From assembly GCA_023853785.1 (NCBI GenBank), contig JAJIRX010000510.1, positions 434,001 through 498,000 of the forward strand: a DNA stretch of 64,000 bases, in the 5' to 3' direction. A program made the translations under genes and the position numbers. Positions 32,565-45,132 of this stretch are shown here, piece after piece. The notes beneath the pieces are model-generated. The model saw only the letters and a list, made by a program, of their open reading frames with translations. It was not told where the DNA came from and searched no databases. The DNA comes from Psilocybe azurescens. Its lineage: Eukaryota; Basidiomycota; Agaricomycetes; Agaricales; Agrocybaceae. Positions within the stretch are counted from its first letter, which is position 1. Every line of letters starts with the position of its first letter.

Positions 32565-34426
32565 ATGACAGAAACAATGAGCACGAACCATCGAAAGCGC
32601 AAACATCGCAGCGCAGCCCGTCACCACGACCCGCATTCTCATTCCCAATCTCAGCATCAAGTAGAATCTTTTCTAAGCCACCACGCTGCCTACCTGAACC
32701 AGCACCAGAACTCGAGCTCGAGCTCGTGGGCAGGTGTCGACCATGCGCGCGGAAGTGGACCAGATGGTCGCGGCGATGCGTCTTCGTCCAGCTCAGAGTT
32801 CCAGCATCAGCATCAGAGTCAGACACAGTGGCCGCCTCCCGACCCACTGCAGGCTCTGTACATACAAGCACATGAAGCCGACATCATCCGTGGGCCCAGC
32901 GCGCGAATCGCAGCTCAGTCTTTGGAGGTGGTGGAGTACCACGTCGTCCCACTGCCTCCTGGAGCTCCTACGTCCGAGTCTGCAGTCGGGGCAGCGACGG
33001 AGTCGAAATTTGCTGCTGGTTTCGCTCCTGTAGTTGTGACCGTGCCGAAGATTGGATCTGCGTTGATTGAATGGGGCGGTGGGAGTGGACTCGGACGACG
33101 TTCAGCTCAGGCGGCGGCGAGCAAATCTCCAGATGCAGCTGGAGCTGTTGTGCATGCAGGGCTCGTTGTCGTTGATGACGATGTCGACGATGGCGGAGCC
33201 AGAGGGGCTATTGCTGCTACGAAGACAGCGCAATCGTCAGCACCGATCTGGGTTGACCGGTACGTCCCTCATGCTGGATTGTGTCTCTGTCATATTCGCA
33301 GAAAGAAGGGGCGGGCACTCCTCGGGAAAGGACTATCGATTGAAGGACATACAAACACGCGTTGGCATTCATTTGCTCTGTAAAATTGCATTGTGTTCCA
33401 TCGTTCTAGATCTAACCAATTACAGCGAAGTCAATCTCTCATTCTTAGCTCTTCGCCCCCAGATGTCGCTGTATTAACTTTTCTTCACCTCTTATCCAGA
33501 TACGACGTCCGTCTGCTTCTCGACGCCCTCCCAAATAACTGGCCTTCTTCCTCCGGATCCGGTACTTCCCTACCACAGGCGCACGCGCCCTCCTCCCCAA
33601 CAGGCTGGTCCGACCTCTCCTCCGACGCCGAAGACACATTCTTCTTCGACCCCCGCGAGACGGAGGACTTCAGGCATGAGAAGCGCCGCCGCCTGCTCGA
33701 GCACACGCGCGAGGAGAGGCTGCGCGCGCGGATGCAGGAGGATGGATCCGATGGGGAAAAGGAGAGGGAGGAGGAGGAAGATATATGGGGTGGGAGTGAC
33801 GAAGAGGTATGTTATTATCAATTCGTTCTTTCAACCCAGCTGACCTAACTTTCTTCCTATCTACCTCATCCCCGCTCATCCGACAGCCAGACCCCGCCCA
33901 AAAAGACCTCATGGAGCGCACGGCCGCGCACCTGCTCTCCTCGCCGAACAGCGCGCAGCTCGAGATGCGCATCCTCGCGAACCACGGGGGCGACCGCCGC
34001 TTTGCGTTCCTGCGCGGGCGGTGGAAGCAGGCGTGGGGATCGCGAGGGCCAAGGCCCGGGTGGCGGCGACGCTGCGCAAAAAAAGAGGAGGAAGAGAAGA
34101 AGAAGGGTGGCGGTGGCAAGGGAGTGTTGGTGTTGGCTGGGTATGGAAGCGATTCCGAATCTGATGAGGTCAAGGAGAAGGAGGAGGGCAGTGCGGAGGT
34201 GCAGGCGGACGCCGACGCAGAAGCTTCTGCTGCCATTCCTGCTCCTGCTCCTCCTGCGGACCCTTCTACTCTGGACACGAACGCTGGTACTACCATCCAA
34301 CCGAACGAGACGACAGACGCAGCGGAGACGGCCCTGAAGGAAGCACGGCGCAAGCGGCTGAAAGCGTGGGCGGAGAAACGCAAAGCCAGTGCTCGGGACC
34401 AAAAACAGATGGAGGCTCCTGCGTGA
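32565..34426 (+). CDS. SURP-like acidic nuclear protein, family of unknown role
   Basis: Starts MTETMSTNHRKRKHRSAA (alternative ATG at 32577), then a His/Gln/Ser-rich part. An intron ending …TTATCCAG joins VDR to YDVRLLLDALPNNW…GWSDLSSDAEDTFFF. A second intron (after GGSDEE near 33806) joins to PDPAQKDLMERTAAHLLSSP…QLEMRILANHGGDRRFAF, which resembles the SURP/SWAP motif of splicing-related proteins. The C-terminal third is charged (EEEEKKK, GYGSDSESDE) and ends RKASARDQKQMEAPA. Between 34032 and 34083 the frame as read (SRGPRPGWRRR) looks foreign, while the neighbouring frame (IARAKARVAATLRKK) looks natural, bounded by a G4 run and an A7 run. RNA-processing role is inferred only from the SURP-like part. 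Confidence 0.65.
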
Positions 34427-34711
34427 TAGTTGGTTAAGGTCCATATGTAGTTGGGTAGTACGAGAACATATTGATGTTATATGTATATTTACATGAAGGG
34501 TATTAATTATCATTCTATGTTCCTATGTACATTCCCTTCTTATCCCTTCTATATCTACAGAATCCAAGTAATTACGCCGTGTACATTTTTAGCAACTAGT
34601 CAGTCAGTCATCGCGAAGGGTATGCGTGTATATACAAAATAGAAAGAAAGCGCCATCCAACGCCCAACGCCCTACAACTGGTATTCAAACCACTCACCCA
34701 CATCCACACCC

Positions 34712-37127
34712 CTAATCGTCATGCCCCAGCTGCCCGACATACAAATCCTTCACCTGCGCGAACAGCGCCGTCTTTCCTTCGCGCCTCCCACATGTCGGCC
34801 CTCTGCACGTAGCGCTCAAAGTCAGTGATCTCCTTTTTCTCCTTCTTCTTCCTCGGGTTCAAGTTCGTCTTGGTGGTAGACCTGACAAGCTGATATCCCT
34901 CGCCATCGTAGTGGTACTCATACGCCTCCCCATCCCCCCTCGTCCCCATCCCCGCAGCCCTCGGAATCGTCCTCAGAACCGTAGTACGCCCAATCGTTCC
35001 AGACGAACGCGCCCTGCGTCCGCACCACCTCGTACGACCGCGCGTCCAGATACACGCTCTGCAGCGGCACGCACACGCACCCCGCGCCGCGCGTGCGCGC
35101 GCTCAGGCGCCGCCATTTGGCAGTGTGTCTGCTTTTTGTATGGGGGGGTTGGGGTATTGTTGGGCGCGTCGCTGCTGCTGCTGCTCGCTATCCCTGTGCC
35201 TGTGCCTGTGCCATTTGCGTGTGCATTCCCGATCCCAGCGCGCGTCGCAGTAGACCCCGCCCCGCCCCCGCGCCCCCGCACGCGGGCAGCCTCGAACGCG
35301 AACCCGCGGAGCACCTGCATGTCGCAGATCGCCTGCGCGAAGCCCGCGTTCACGTCCGTCAGCGCGATGTCGAGCATGTGCGGGAAGAGCGTCTTCCACT
35401 GCTCGTTGGCGGCGCCGTTGTGGGTGGCGCCGTTTTGGGTGTTGGGATTGGGATTGGGAGTGGTGTTGGGATCGCCCTCCGTGTCGGTGTCGCTATCCGT
35501 ATGGGCGTCGCCGAAGACTGGCATCGAGATATCCGCATCCGCGCCCGCATTCATGGTCGCCCTCGAGAGTGCCCGCGCGACATACACCCCAGCCCCTGCC
35601 CCCGGCCCCTCCCTCCGTGCTGGATCATCCACGCCCCACTCGCCCCCGCCGTGCAGCTCGTCGTCGTCGTCCGCACCCAGTCCCCCATCCTCCTCATCGG
35701 AGCTGTACACCACCCTGCCATCGTCCATCCCGGTGTCGTGCGCCCCGAGGCCGCCGCAGAACAGCTGCTTAAACGGCTCGAGGTACACGTTCGCGAGCAC
35801 GAGGTGCATGACGAACGGGAAGCATGTCGACGCGGACGAGACCGCGTCGAATGCTTCCGGGTGGGCGGGGGCGAGGGTGAGGGTCGTTAGGTTCTGGAAG
35901 CGCGCAGCAGAAACAGAAGAAGTCGGAGCGCCAGAGCCGGAGCCGGAAACGCGGTTGATACCCGACGACGACGGCCTCCGCCTTTCCTCCTCCTCGCGCA
36001 CGGCCATGAGGGAGGCTCAGGTCGCTCGGCACGAGCGGGGCGATGACGAGCTCCCTGAGCTTCGGCGCGTCCAGGAACAGCAGCAGCTCGGAGACGGAGA
36101 GCATATTTCCGAGGATGAAGAGCGTGTCGAGCGCGGGCGCAGGGCAGGTGCCGTAGGCTTGGGGCCCGGGGAAGCGCTGTAGGACCTCATCGTAGATCGC
36201 GAGGGTGTGTAGGAGAGGAGAGGAGGCGAGCACGCGCAGCAGGTCGGAGAAGGAGGTGTGATCGCGGCTGGAGGCGCGCGAGAGGTGTAGGGTTGTTAAG
36301 GTTGATGATGAGGGTGAGGGTGATAGGGAGAGGGATTCGAATGATGTTGATGATGATGATGAGGAGGAGGAGGGGATTGTGAAGCGATTAATACCGATGC
36401 CCACCATGCGTAGCTGCTGCAGTCGAGGCGCAGAGCGGAACAAAGGCTTCGGGCCTCGCAGAGTCATATAATCATCATAGTACGACAGCTCCCCTTCGAA
36501 TATGAACGTCTCCAGCAGCGGCATGTCCATATCCAGCAGACTCTCCAGCAGATGGAAAGGGATATCGTTGTCCTTGGTGAACACGCCCCGGATCTGCAGC
36601 GCGCGACAGCGCGGGAGGTGCGGTGCGAGCAGCTCAAAGAGCGGCTTGTACTCTGCCCACATCGGCACGGCGTCCAGGTGCTCACTGTCGCTGTTGCTGC
36701 TGCCACTGCTCATCCTGGCGGCCGTAGCCGGCGTGCTGCGCGACGTCGTATAGTCCGCATGCCCGAAAATGCGCAGGTCGAGCGGGACCTGCGCGGAGCG
36801 CGCAAGGAGCACACAGACGCGCTCGAGTCCGCGCTCGAGATCGAGGTGCCACCACGGCGGGATGAGCGAGAGAGTATCGTGCCACAGCGGATTGCCGCGG
36901 ACGACGGCGCGCCAGAACGCGCAGACGTGGGCGAGGGAAGCGGTGAGGCGGGCGGCGCGGGCGACGCTGTCATCGTCGGGCCCACAGGCGAAGACGTCGT
37001 TCTCGTAGGCAGAAGCGAGCACGAGATCGAGGATGAGGGTGAGCAGCTCAGCGGAGAGCAGTGAGATGGGGCATGATGAGGATGAGGATGTCGTTGCGGG
37101 CGCTGGGCTCGTTGGCCTGGAGTTCAT
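34712..37127 (-). CDS. F-box/LRR-type protein, copy A, several frame slips
   Basis: Starts MNSRPTSPAPATT (37127). F-box-like part: ISLLSAELLTLILDLVLASA…AHVCAFWRAVVRGNPLWHDT. A long region with LRR-like strands (LDTLFILGNMLSVSELLLFL, LRELVIAPLVPSDLSL) follows. Near 36008-36014 one extra base throws the frame; the true reading continues MAVREEEERRRPS…RFQNLTTLTLAPAHPEAF and IALTDVNAGFAQAICDMQVL. Further slips near 35100 and 34945, and one extra A near 34771, separate WRRLSARTRGAGCVCVPLQ, ITDFERYVQRADMWE and LFAQVKDLYVGQ from each other. Copy B (57997-60186) gives the guide for these joins. Strongly GC-rich, with a GAT/GAG microsatellite at 36330-36376. Family and homology to B are certain; whether a working protein is made is not. 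Confidence 0.65.
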
Positions 37128-38332
37128 GGTGGCCGTTGGGGTGATCGCTGCAGCAACTCTGAGATCAAAGGATCAAAGGAATATCTTGATGACGTAATCG
37201 ACTGCAATTGAAAAGTTTCTCACTGGCTCTCCAAAGCTGCTTTCTCACTGTTCGCGCTCTGCTGTCCTGTCCGCACAAGAAACCACAGTTTCAATGTCCA
37301 TATAAATCGCCTCTGCTCTATTTTCGACGTCTTTCTTCGACTTTGCTCCTATTTCTGGCTGTCATTCTCCCCGGAATTCAAGGCAAGTCCAATCCGTCCA
37401 TACTTACACCATATTTGTGGTACGAAACTTGCTTACTCCATTTAAAAGTTCGAGACTCATACTCCCGTTTCGTTTTCGGCAAGGATTTCGATTCACATAA
37501 TCAGGCAAGCAGCATTTTCACTCGATCCCTTCTCTGTTCGATGCCATATACATCTTCCGGAATATCACGCGGAGCGACTTTGATGAGCAATTGACCAGCG
37601 AAACCATCTCAGCAGCGATCTTTCGACGGTCTTCTTGTGAAATCGCTATCTTCAGTCCTTATTTGAGATACAGTTCGGTGTCAATCTCAAATTATTTGAT
37701 AGTTTGGTGCAATTCGTGGACTATATTCTCGCTAGGTCCTTCGGAATCCACTGCAGATCCCTCAGAGTTCGCGTCACTTTTGGGGTTTGTCAAACTCATA
37801 CATGACCGAAGTCCTTACACATCCTTGATTCGTTTCATTAACACGAACCACAACCCATTCTTTGTCATTTATTCCGAGCCGTCATGTCGGGTGACTCAAC
37901 CTGGCTTTAGAAAGGATTCTTCATCTTCGAGAACATTTAGCTCGGCTCGTGGGTACATGCTAAGGGACAGTTTCCAATGCTCACATGGTCTCAACAAGAA
38001 CGTTTCGTCCATTTCCGGCCCTCAAATCATTGCTGCCCAAGTGGGCGCTTAAGCTCTTTTGGACTTCACGAAACCATCGACTGGGGTGACTGGTAGCACC
38101 AACATCATTCGGGAAAAACTATTGCCAACCCACGCTCAGATTTCCAATTTTCCTTGAACAAGCACAAGCCAGGCTCGCAGCACACAACCGTTTTAGGCGG
38201 GAGTAATGGTGTTGACGACGACGACGACGGAAACCCACACAGTGAGAGAGAGAGCGGAAGAACTCGGAGCCAGGGCTGGAAGAAGTTACCTGACCTGCAG
38301 GTGCTGATATAGGCTATCGTTGCATACAGCAA
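37128..38332. other. Intergenic, unexplained plus-strand frames
   Basis: Upstream of copy A on one side. Two successive plus-strand frames (37208-37594 and 37591-38052; the second 153 codons, MTSETISAAIFRRSSCEI…) follow a TATA-like word near 37303. They carry no family signature and no convincing splice joins, so I do not call a gene. Confidence 0.35.
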
Positions 38333-38460
38333 GCCGGTATGTGGGACGTGAGGAGGGAGACGGCAATATTCGCGCAGGTAAGGGATTTATATGTTGGTCA
38401 GCCTTCGTATAGGGATGATTAAGGCTTTCCGGCCAGGCTTATGAGTGTGGGTGAACGAGT
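38333..38460 (+). pseudogene. 3'-end relic of the F-box/LRR family (copy C)
   Basis: Reads MWDVRRETAIFAQVRDLYVG and stops after PSYRDD, matching the last 29 codons and about 50 bases of 3' flank of copy B (60100-60220, MWDVRRKTMLFTQMRDLYVG). No upstream part of the gene precedes it. It faces copy A head-on. Confidence 0.75.
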
Positions 38461-38776
38461 TAGCCTTCTTAACACGGTGCGCGGGTTGGGATTGACTACT
38501 AAAGATGTACTTATATCTCTGTAGGTATTTTGTAAGCCTGGCGCCCCAGTCTTACCACAGCCCCTTTCCATATTAATATTATCTTATCTTCCACATTTAC
38601 GTACACGTGACTACGATCCCCAACCCATTCCTTCGACATCGACTTCTCTTACACCTTATGCACCGTACACACCTATAACCCAGTCAGTCGTTCTATCAAT
38701 ATATCGTGGTCCTGTCATACTCCGCGTGGCTCTCAGTGAGCCTGGTGACGCCAGGCTTTCATACTTCTCTCCATCG
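38461..38776. other. Short intergenic stretch
   Basis: 3' flank of relic C and of the cupin gene. A short inverted repeat (AGCCTGG…CCAGGCT) lies at 38739-38759. Nothing else seen. Confidence 0.35.
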
Positions 38777-39627
38777 CTAGGCATTAAACTGTGGTGTCTC
38801 CTCTGGCACAATTTCTCCATCCACTACGACGGGTTGTGCGTCGAGGATTACAACAGCGTATCTAGCCCAGTTGGGACCTGGGTTCTTGTGTCCGTGTGCA
38901 CTTGCTTTCCGGACCAAAACGTCTCCCTGCCTTAAGACGGAAATCCTCGTCGTTCCTGGAACTCGTACTGATAATCTCACCCGAAACTGTGGTACCAAAA
39001 TTCAGCTCATCACCGCGGTGGGCAAATTCATGTATGAATAAAGAATTGTTGCACGTACTCATCATAATGTAGTCGATTGTATTGCTTCGATGCTGCTCGT
39101 TCGGTCAAGAGATTAGCGCTGTTTCTGATATCAAGAAATACTTTTGAGTCAAACATACCAGGGGGATCTCGGCCCCAGGCGCGAGATCCTGTATAATAAA
39201 ATTGGTGCCGTTGCTGCTCACAAATCCACCCATTCGGTCACCAGATCGACGCGCACCGTCAAAGCTGGACAGTAAGCACCGAAGGTCAATAATGGCCAAT
39301 GCGCCACATGTTATATTATATATCACGTACTCTTTGTCTGTGTTGCTGTCATTCGAAGGAGTCTCGCTTGTTCTCCACAAGAGGGCGGTAGTGGCACCCC
39401 ATAGGCCGGTATCCTGATACGATGGCAAGACGCATGTATAAGTGAGATATATAATAGTCCTCTTCAATGCTCACATGGAAAGGCACACTATCTGTCGTCG
39501 TTGTGTTCTCATTTTCCCCGACGCCACTAACGATTCTTGTTATGTTTTTGAGTAGTTCTTGTGGCTTTTCGGGAACGCGACGCTCTGTACTCATGTTAAT
39601 GGGGAAGTATGAAAGTGTGGCAGGCAT
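38777..39627 (-). CDS. Cupin-domain protein
   Basis: Small beta-barrel protein of the cupin superfamily, of a type common in fungi (often near secondary-metabolism genes). Start at 39627, or at MSTERRVPEKPQELL (39594). Exons: …TTDSVPFHV(S), then DTGLWGATTALLWRTSETPS, FDGARRSGDRMGGFVSSNGT…DLAPGAEIP, and HRSNTIDYIMM with the first motif's His. After an intron, SGEI is followed by a frame mismatch near 38960-38966, beyond which RISVLRQGDVLVRKASAHGH and ARYAVVILDAQPVVVDGE complete the second motif. The mismatch means either a missed splice or a small indel. End at 38777. Substrate unknown. Confidence 0.65.
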
Positions 39628-40039
39628 CTTTATGGTCGGACAGTTCTTATAAGTAATGGACTATTTAAGTACAATTTTCGGTCTTCTCTAACCGGAGGAA
39701 AGCTCGCGTTGGCTCCCATAATTAACCGGGTCACGGCTGCTCAATGATGCTTTCAGCGTAAGTACTACAGAGTTTTTTTTTAAATAAAAAAAACAAAAGG
39801 TTGATCCAGACCCAGCTGATTTTCAAGCTTGGCCCTAGGTGTTGATTGAATCTCATAGAAATTTTGAAGCCACATATTGTCTGGGCCCAGCGTGAGAGCG
39901 CATTCCTTCGAAATCCGGAAAGTTCAGTACAATGTTTTATGCACAGCAAGGTATTTTGCAAAACAAAATAAAGCTATAAATAGGGGGACATAAGAAAGAA
40001 TGGTTACACCTCAGGTGCTAGCCGAGTCAAATGATGCGA
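39628..40039. other. Intergenic
   Basis: Upstream of the cupin gene. Contains a T9/A7 pair of homopolymers near 39772-39793 (a potential hairpin). No gene. Confidence 0.35.
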
Positions 40040-41541
40040 TCAAGCGACCTCTACTTCCTTTGAAATGTTCCACACCCCACGTTTGGGGGGATCCTGAATA
40101 TAACATTAGGGATACTGTCGATTACGAGGAAAAGATGAAACATACGCCATAGTTAGTACTCAACTCCCCAGAGTCTCCAAGCGCAGGGACCTTAAACGAG
40201 GTGATCGCAGCAGCCGAGTTACTGTTTTCAAGTGTAGCTGAGAAGGTCGATACTTCGGTGTATGGACTTCGACCACTGCTATTGCCATTGCTGCGGCTAG
40301 ATGGCTTGGATCCCATGTTCGATCCGGCAAAGGACGCCGCTGGCAAGGAAGAAGCGATTGTTAAGGGTTACGAGGAGGGAGTTTGCATAGATTTTGCCAA
40401 AGTAGTATGTCGGGGTAAGAAAATACGATGTGCCGGGAGCACCGAAATAGAGAATGACAGTAAGTATGGCCAACGAAGCTATTAAAACAAAAAAGGTAAC
40501 ACCAAACGGTGAGACTGAAATATTGGCTTTGAGGAGTGAGAAACGAACCGGAAAGGCTATTTGTTTCCATAGTTATTCGAGTTAGACGCTGTAGCACATA
40601 ATTTGTCCTTGTATGGATACTCCGGTTCTTCATGAGCAGATAAACAAGGCAACATGCGATTAGAGTATCTGCTATGACGCTTCCAATGAGCCAGACCTGA
40701 AAAGACTATTAATTTAAAGGGCACAAATATTATCAAAGACATACCTCGAGAACGCGGGTATTGATCTGCGCCTGTGCAGCGGCGAGATTTCCATGAAGAT
40801 GTCCCTATTTTGATATATGAACATCAGGCGTCTCCAGTACTAGAAGGGGAGCTTACTCTGATTCCACCGAACCATGCTCCTGCGCATGACATCACACATA
40901 CCTAATAAAAGATTTAAATCTATTCGTTTTGATGAAGAATATATCTGACTTACGAGCCATAAGGTGACAGGAATAATAATGGCCTGGCTGAGCATCCAAA
41001 TTCTGTAGCAGAAAAAGGATTGGACAAGAAGAGCCATAAGACCTCCCAGCATTGGGGTGTCGAAGGCTGATATGTAGACGTTGCCGAGATGACCCATGTC
41101 ACCGAATCCCGAGCAAAACCAGTAGAAAGCATCCGCCCCCATCATACAGGTCTGTAATGTGTCCAGCAAGAAGACACCGTACACTGAAGAGTGATGGAAG
41201 TCAATCATTGTCTTTGATTAAAGTATCTTATTTTGCGTTATTCCATACCAAAAATCTGATACCCATCTTATCCTTGAAGAAGATGTAGTAGATATCTAGA
41301 AGTATGGGCTATGAGTTTGCTAATTACCGAGAAAGTAGAAAAGGGCTTACAAACTTGTACGACCAGCATCCCGTAGAGCATCCACGATACCAAGATACCG
41401 AACATAAGCGGTGCCGTGCTTGGTCTCTAGTTAATAATCAACATCTAGTAGTACTAAGAAAGCCACTTACATTTTTGAAATGCCGGGAGGAATGGGAATA
41501 GGAAGTCCAGCGGGGACAGTAGCGTTCACGGAGTCAGACAT
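40040..41541 (-). CDS. DUF6534-type multipass membrane protein
   Basis: Agaricomycete family of plasma-membrane-like proteins with about seven helices and unknown role. Starts MSDSVNATVPAGLPIPIPPG (41541). Spliced exons include LMFGILVSWMLYGMLVVQV, VYGVFLLDTLQTCMMGADAF, GMLAL-type helices around MLGGLMALLVQSFFCYRIWM and AIIIPVTLWLV, then loops to a polar C-terminus (GSKPSSRSNGNSSGRSPYTE). A last intron (donor GTATGT after NYG) gives DPPKRGVWNISKEVEVA and the stop at 40040. Many copies per genome are usual. Confidence 0.75.
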
Positions 41542-43589
41542 TCTGTGTCAATTGAGACTCGGGATCTTCGACGTGGAAGTGAAGGACAAAACCATTGACA
41601 AGACCGCTATATAAAAGAAACGGAAATTGTATCTAGAGGTGGTTTGGACTGAAAGCGAAACAAAAATAGAATGATACACTTGTCCAGAGTATCGGAATTG
41701 CACGCCCCACAGTCAGCCAGGAGTTGTAATAAGGCGCAAGTTGCTTTATCACCGGGGGAACAAAATTAAAAAGATGCCATCAAAGAAGAAGAAAATAGAC
41801 ATTTTGGACCTCAGGAATCAAGGCTTGAGCTTGAACACCCACTGTTCCTCCTCAGCTAATGACAGATACTATTGGTGATGGCCAAAGTTAACCGAACTGC
41901 ACTGCTGCGCACGATCCCAACAATCAATATTATTCTGCTCCCAATATAGCTTCATTGCTCATTTTTTCGGCATACCTATAGTATTAAAGGTGGTGCAAAT
42001 ATTGTAGACCTTCCAGGACTCTAAGAATGCTGTAAAGCAATATCTAGAAAATGACCCACTAAGGTTATACAGCACCTTTTCAACCGTTGATGGCGTTTTA
42101 TGAGTATATATCTACCTGATATTTAGCAGCATGGACCGTCAATAAGCAAAAGCAACATTGACAAGTTTCCCAAGGGCGGATGATGTCCAAATCTGATCCA
42201 AAGGATGTCTATCGAAGCTATTCTCAGTGCTCACAATCCCAAAAAGTTCCGAAAATTTGATAGAAACATCTCTATTATGATTGTCCGGTCCGTCATTTGA
42301 TTTTCGCAAAAGGACGCGTTCCTGAGACACCAAATTTGACGCGGTTGGTCAACGTTTAGTTGTTCGCGAATGTGTGTACAAAAGAGTCCTAGTTCGACTG
42401 GTCTTTCGATGGCATCATATATGACATACATAGAATTCCCAATAAAGGGCAATCGGTCACATCCGGTTGTTTCGATCTCAGACGGTTGACCATGCTCAAC
42501 ACACGGTTTTGCACCCGGTATATGGCCTATAGAGTGTATAAAGAGATAATAACCTCGAAATAGAGTCAGAGAGCTAATAAATGCGCTCAATTGTGAGATA
42601 GTTTTTAATCTTTACAATGAAAATAGTACGCTGCATGGACGACTGTAGTACCGAGATCCGGAAATATGGGATAGCACTTAAGTATTCTTTGTCTGCCGTC
42701 TTTAAATCCCTCCAGAAGAGATTAATATTTCCATCATAATTTAGTCAAGGAAGAATTGAAGGTTTTAAACAAATTACCTCAACAACATACACCAATGCAA
42801 ACGATCAGTAAACCCCGATTATCCACCAGGATAATTGTGAGGTTGGTAGCGTGGGACCTATTGCTGAGGCACTGTCTCAACTAAAGAAGTGAAAAATAGT
42901 CAAGCGAAAAGGAATCCAAAAGGAGGTCCTGGGGGATACTCGCGACTTGTTCCTGGCCCTTAAGTACAAATAGATACTTGTGTAAACTGGTGGGTATCAT
43001 TACACTCCGTTTCTTGAAGATGATATCAAAATCTGATGCCGCCGCGCAGTATTGGCTTGGCGCTCTTATTATTGGTTTCAGAAATATGTCTTTAATAAGA
43101 AAAAGAAATGCCGGGAGGCCAGAGAAGTTCCCACGAGGTTTTCAGAGGGCCTGCCACCTCCCGAGTGATGGGCGCTAAAATGATGGTGTAAACTAGTCAT
43201 GCCAATCCAGCAACCAATAACCGTTACACCAAAATGGAGCTATACATACACTCTGGTATCTAGTTTCTCGGACTGTATATGGAGCGATGGGCCTCCAGGC
43301 TTACAGATGGACTATGTTGGGCGTAAGAACGCGGTGGCTAATATCTAGCACTACCCAAACTATGAGATCCATAGCTCGTCGTGAGGCTTAACTTTTAAGC
43401 GTACTTGATATGTTCTGCATAATCATAATAGAATAAAATATGTACTAATCAGTGCCCTTATGGAGCCCATAGTACCCCGAGAGGAACATCATTCATAATT
43501 GTGACTCTTTTCATGACACATCAAAACCGACAAGCAGGATCCACGAAAACAAAGGGTAGTACTTGGAATGCCTACCTGCATAGTATTGA
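41542..43589. other. 2-kb intergenic stretch, no gene recognised
   Basis: Left border of the terpenoid cluster. A minus-strand frame at 42231-42590 and others have no family resemblance and could be decayed exons. No repeat or mobile element identified. Confidence 0.4.
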
Positions 43590-45132
43590 CTACAATATAC
43601 AGAACTCCATATAGAGGTCTCTCGGTATATTTAAATTGGTGCTAAACGAGAAACCGTTGCGAATTTGATCTTGGTGTACAGAATCTAGGGGCAAATTCCA
43701 GCGGTAATTTGCTACAAGCATTGCTATGATCGTTCTCACTTCCCACATAGCAAAATGTTGTGCGGGACATTGTCGAGGACCAAGACCGAATGATACAAGG
43801 GAGCTTCCGGGCTCAAGAAAACGATGAGGCTTATACACGTTGTGATCGGTCCAAGTAGATTCACGATGATGAACACTTGACATGCTGAAGCACATCATTG
43901 TGCCCGATGGGACGACGTAGCCACCCAGAGTTTTTTCTTTGTCGACCTCTCGAGGAAGGGTAAAGTTCGAAGGGTTGTTCATCCGGAACGCCTCCTGGAT
44001 ACATGCCCAAAGAAACACCATCTTTGTTAGTGCTTGATGGTCAGGAGCCTCGGAATCTTGCAGAATGGAAAGAACTTCTTGTCGTGCCTGTTCCTGATAC
44101 TGTGGGAATTTGGCCAGGTAGTAGACGACTGATGAGATTCCTCCGGCTGTAGTCTCCTGCCTGGAGTGTCAGCCAAACGAATTAGTTCTGACGCATGGAA
44201 AGGCTACTCACGTGGCCAGCCACAAATAGGACAGATAAGTTGTCGAGTACTTCAACGAAGCTGAGCTCAGGGGTGTCAAGCATGCGGGATATAAGGTCTT
44301 GTCCCCTCTTTTCTTGTTTCCTCCGAATAATGTTGGCAAATGTTGACCTCAATTCTTCGACTCCTTTGATAGCATGCTTCCTCGGGAAATATTTGTCCAG
44401 GAATGGAAGAAACACGTAGGGCGGTGCAGTGATGGCCTGATTGATGGTCCTATAATTTTGTAACAAGGCTGAATTGGTTTCGTTTATGGCATGAAATTCG
44501 TGGACCATGAGCGCATCGCCTAAAATGTCCAAGGTAATGCGCTGGGAAAGATCATCCCACTGGAATATACCTCCTTCTCCCAGAACTCCCAAAAGTTGGT
44601 TCGTGTTACGAACGAAGACCTCGATCGGGGTGGGCCTTTGAACGCCGCAGTGATGGCTCGAGATTGCTTCCTCCAAGGCTCACCGATACTGAATACGAGG
44701 TTAAATTTCCCCACCAAGCGCCAAATGAGAAGATCTTGAGGCGGGAGTTGTCGGACCCAGTCTCTATCCCTAAGAACTGCTTCACCAACCTAGAGAAAGT
44801 CGTGCATTTAGTAACATGAGGTGGTGGTTCCAAAAATAAATCATTACTTTAAAATCGAGAACGTGGACTATCCACATTCCAAATGTCCAGACCAGGACTA
44901 TTGGATGGCCGTGATCATTGGCGAACGGAAGAATGATCCTTTTGATACGCAAGTCTTCCGCCTCCGCAGATAGATAGCTCCAAAGCAAAGGTAGAACCGG
45001 GGCCCGGGGTAGATGAGAAAATTTTGAGGGTACGAGAAAGATTTTCTTGAGGAATAAAATAAGTAGAAGCATGAGAAGATACATAATAGTTTCGAGCATT
45101 TTAGTCCTCGCCTCGAAGTTGTGAGATGACAT
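43590..45132 (-). CDS. Cytochrome P450 (cluster P450 A), one-base frame break
   Basis: Heme monooxygenase anchored in the ER membrane (MLETIMYLLMLLLILFLKKI near the N-terminus). Exons read VGEAVLRDRDWVRQLPP…, FSIGEPWRKQSRAITAAFKG, then one frame over PTPIEVFVRNTNQLLGVLGE. The break falls at the C3/C4 runs around 44625-44636. Beyond it all hallmarks follow: I-helix VAGHETTAG (split by an intron), ExxR as EAFR, YKPHRFLEP, and the heme-binding loop FGLGPRQCPAQ with the Cys ligand. The residue two after Cys is Ala, where Gly is usual. Ends IPRDLYMEFCIL at 43590. Lies 3 kb from the terpene synthase in the same direction; probably oxidises its product. Confidence 0.8.

Noticed and set aside
33670..34513. 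Minus-strand frames of 215-237 codons opposite the SURP-like gene
   Set aside because: Antisense of a GC-rich charged coding region; no family resemblance.
34973..36182. Plus-strand frames (for example 34911-36182, 423 codons) opposite F-box copy A
   Set aside because: GC-rich antisense shadows; the minus strand shows homology to copy B along its length.
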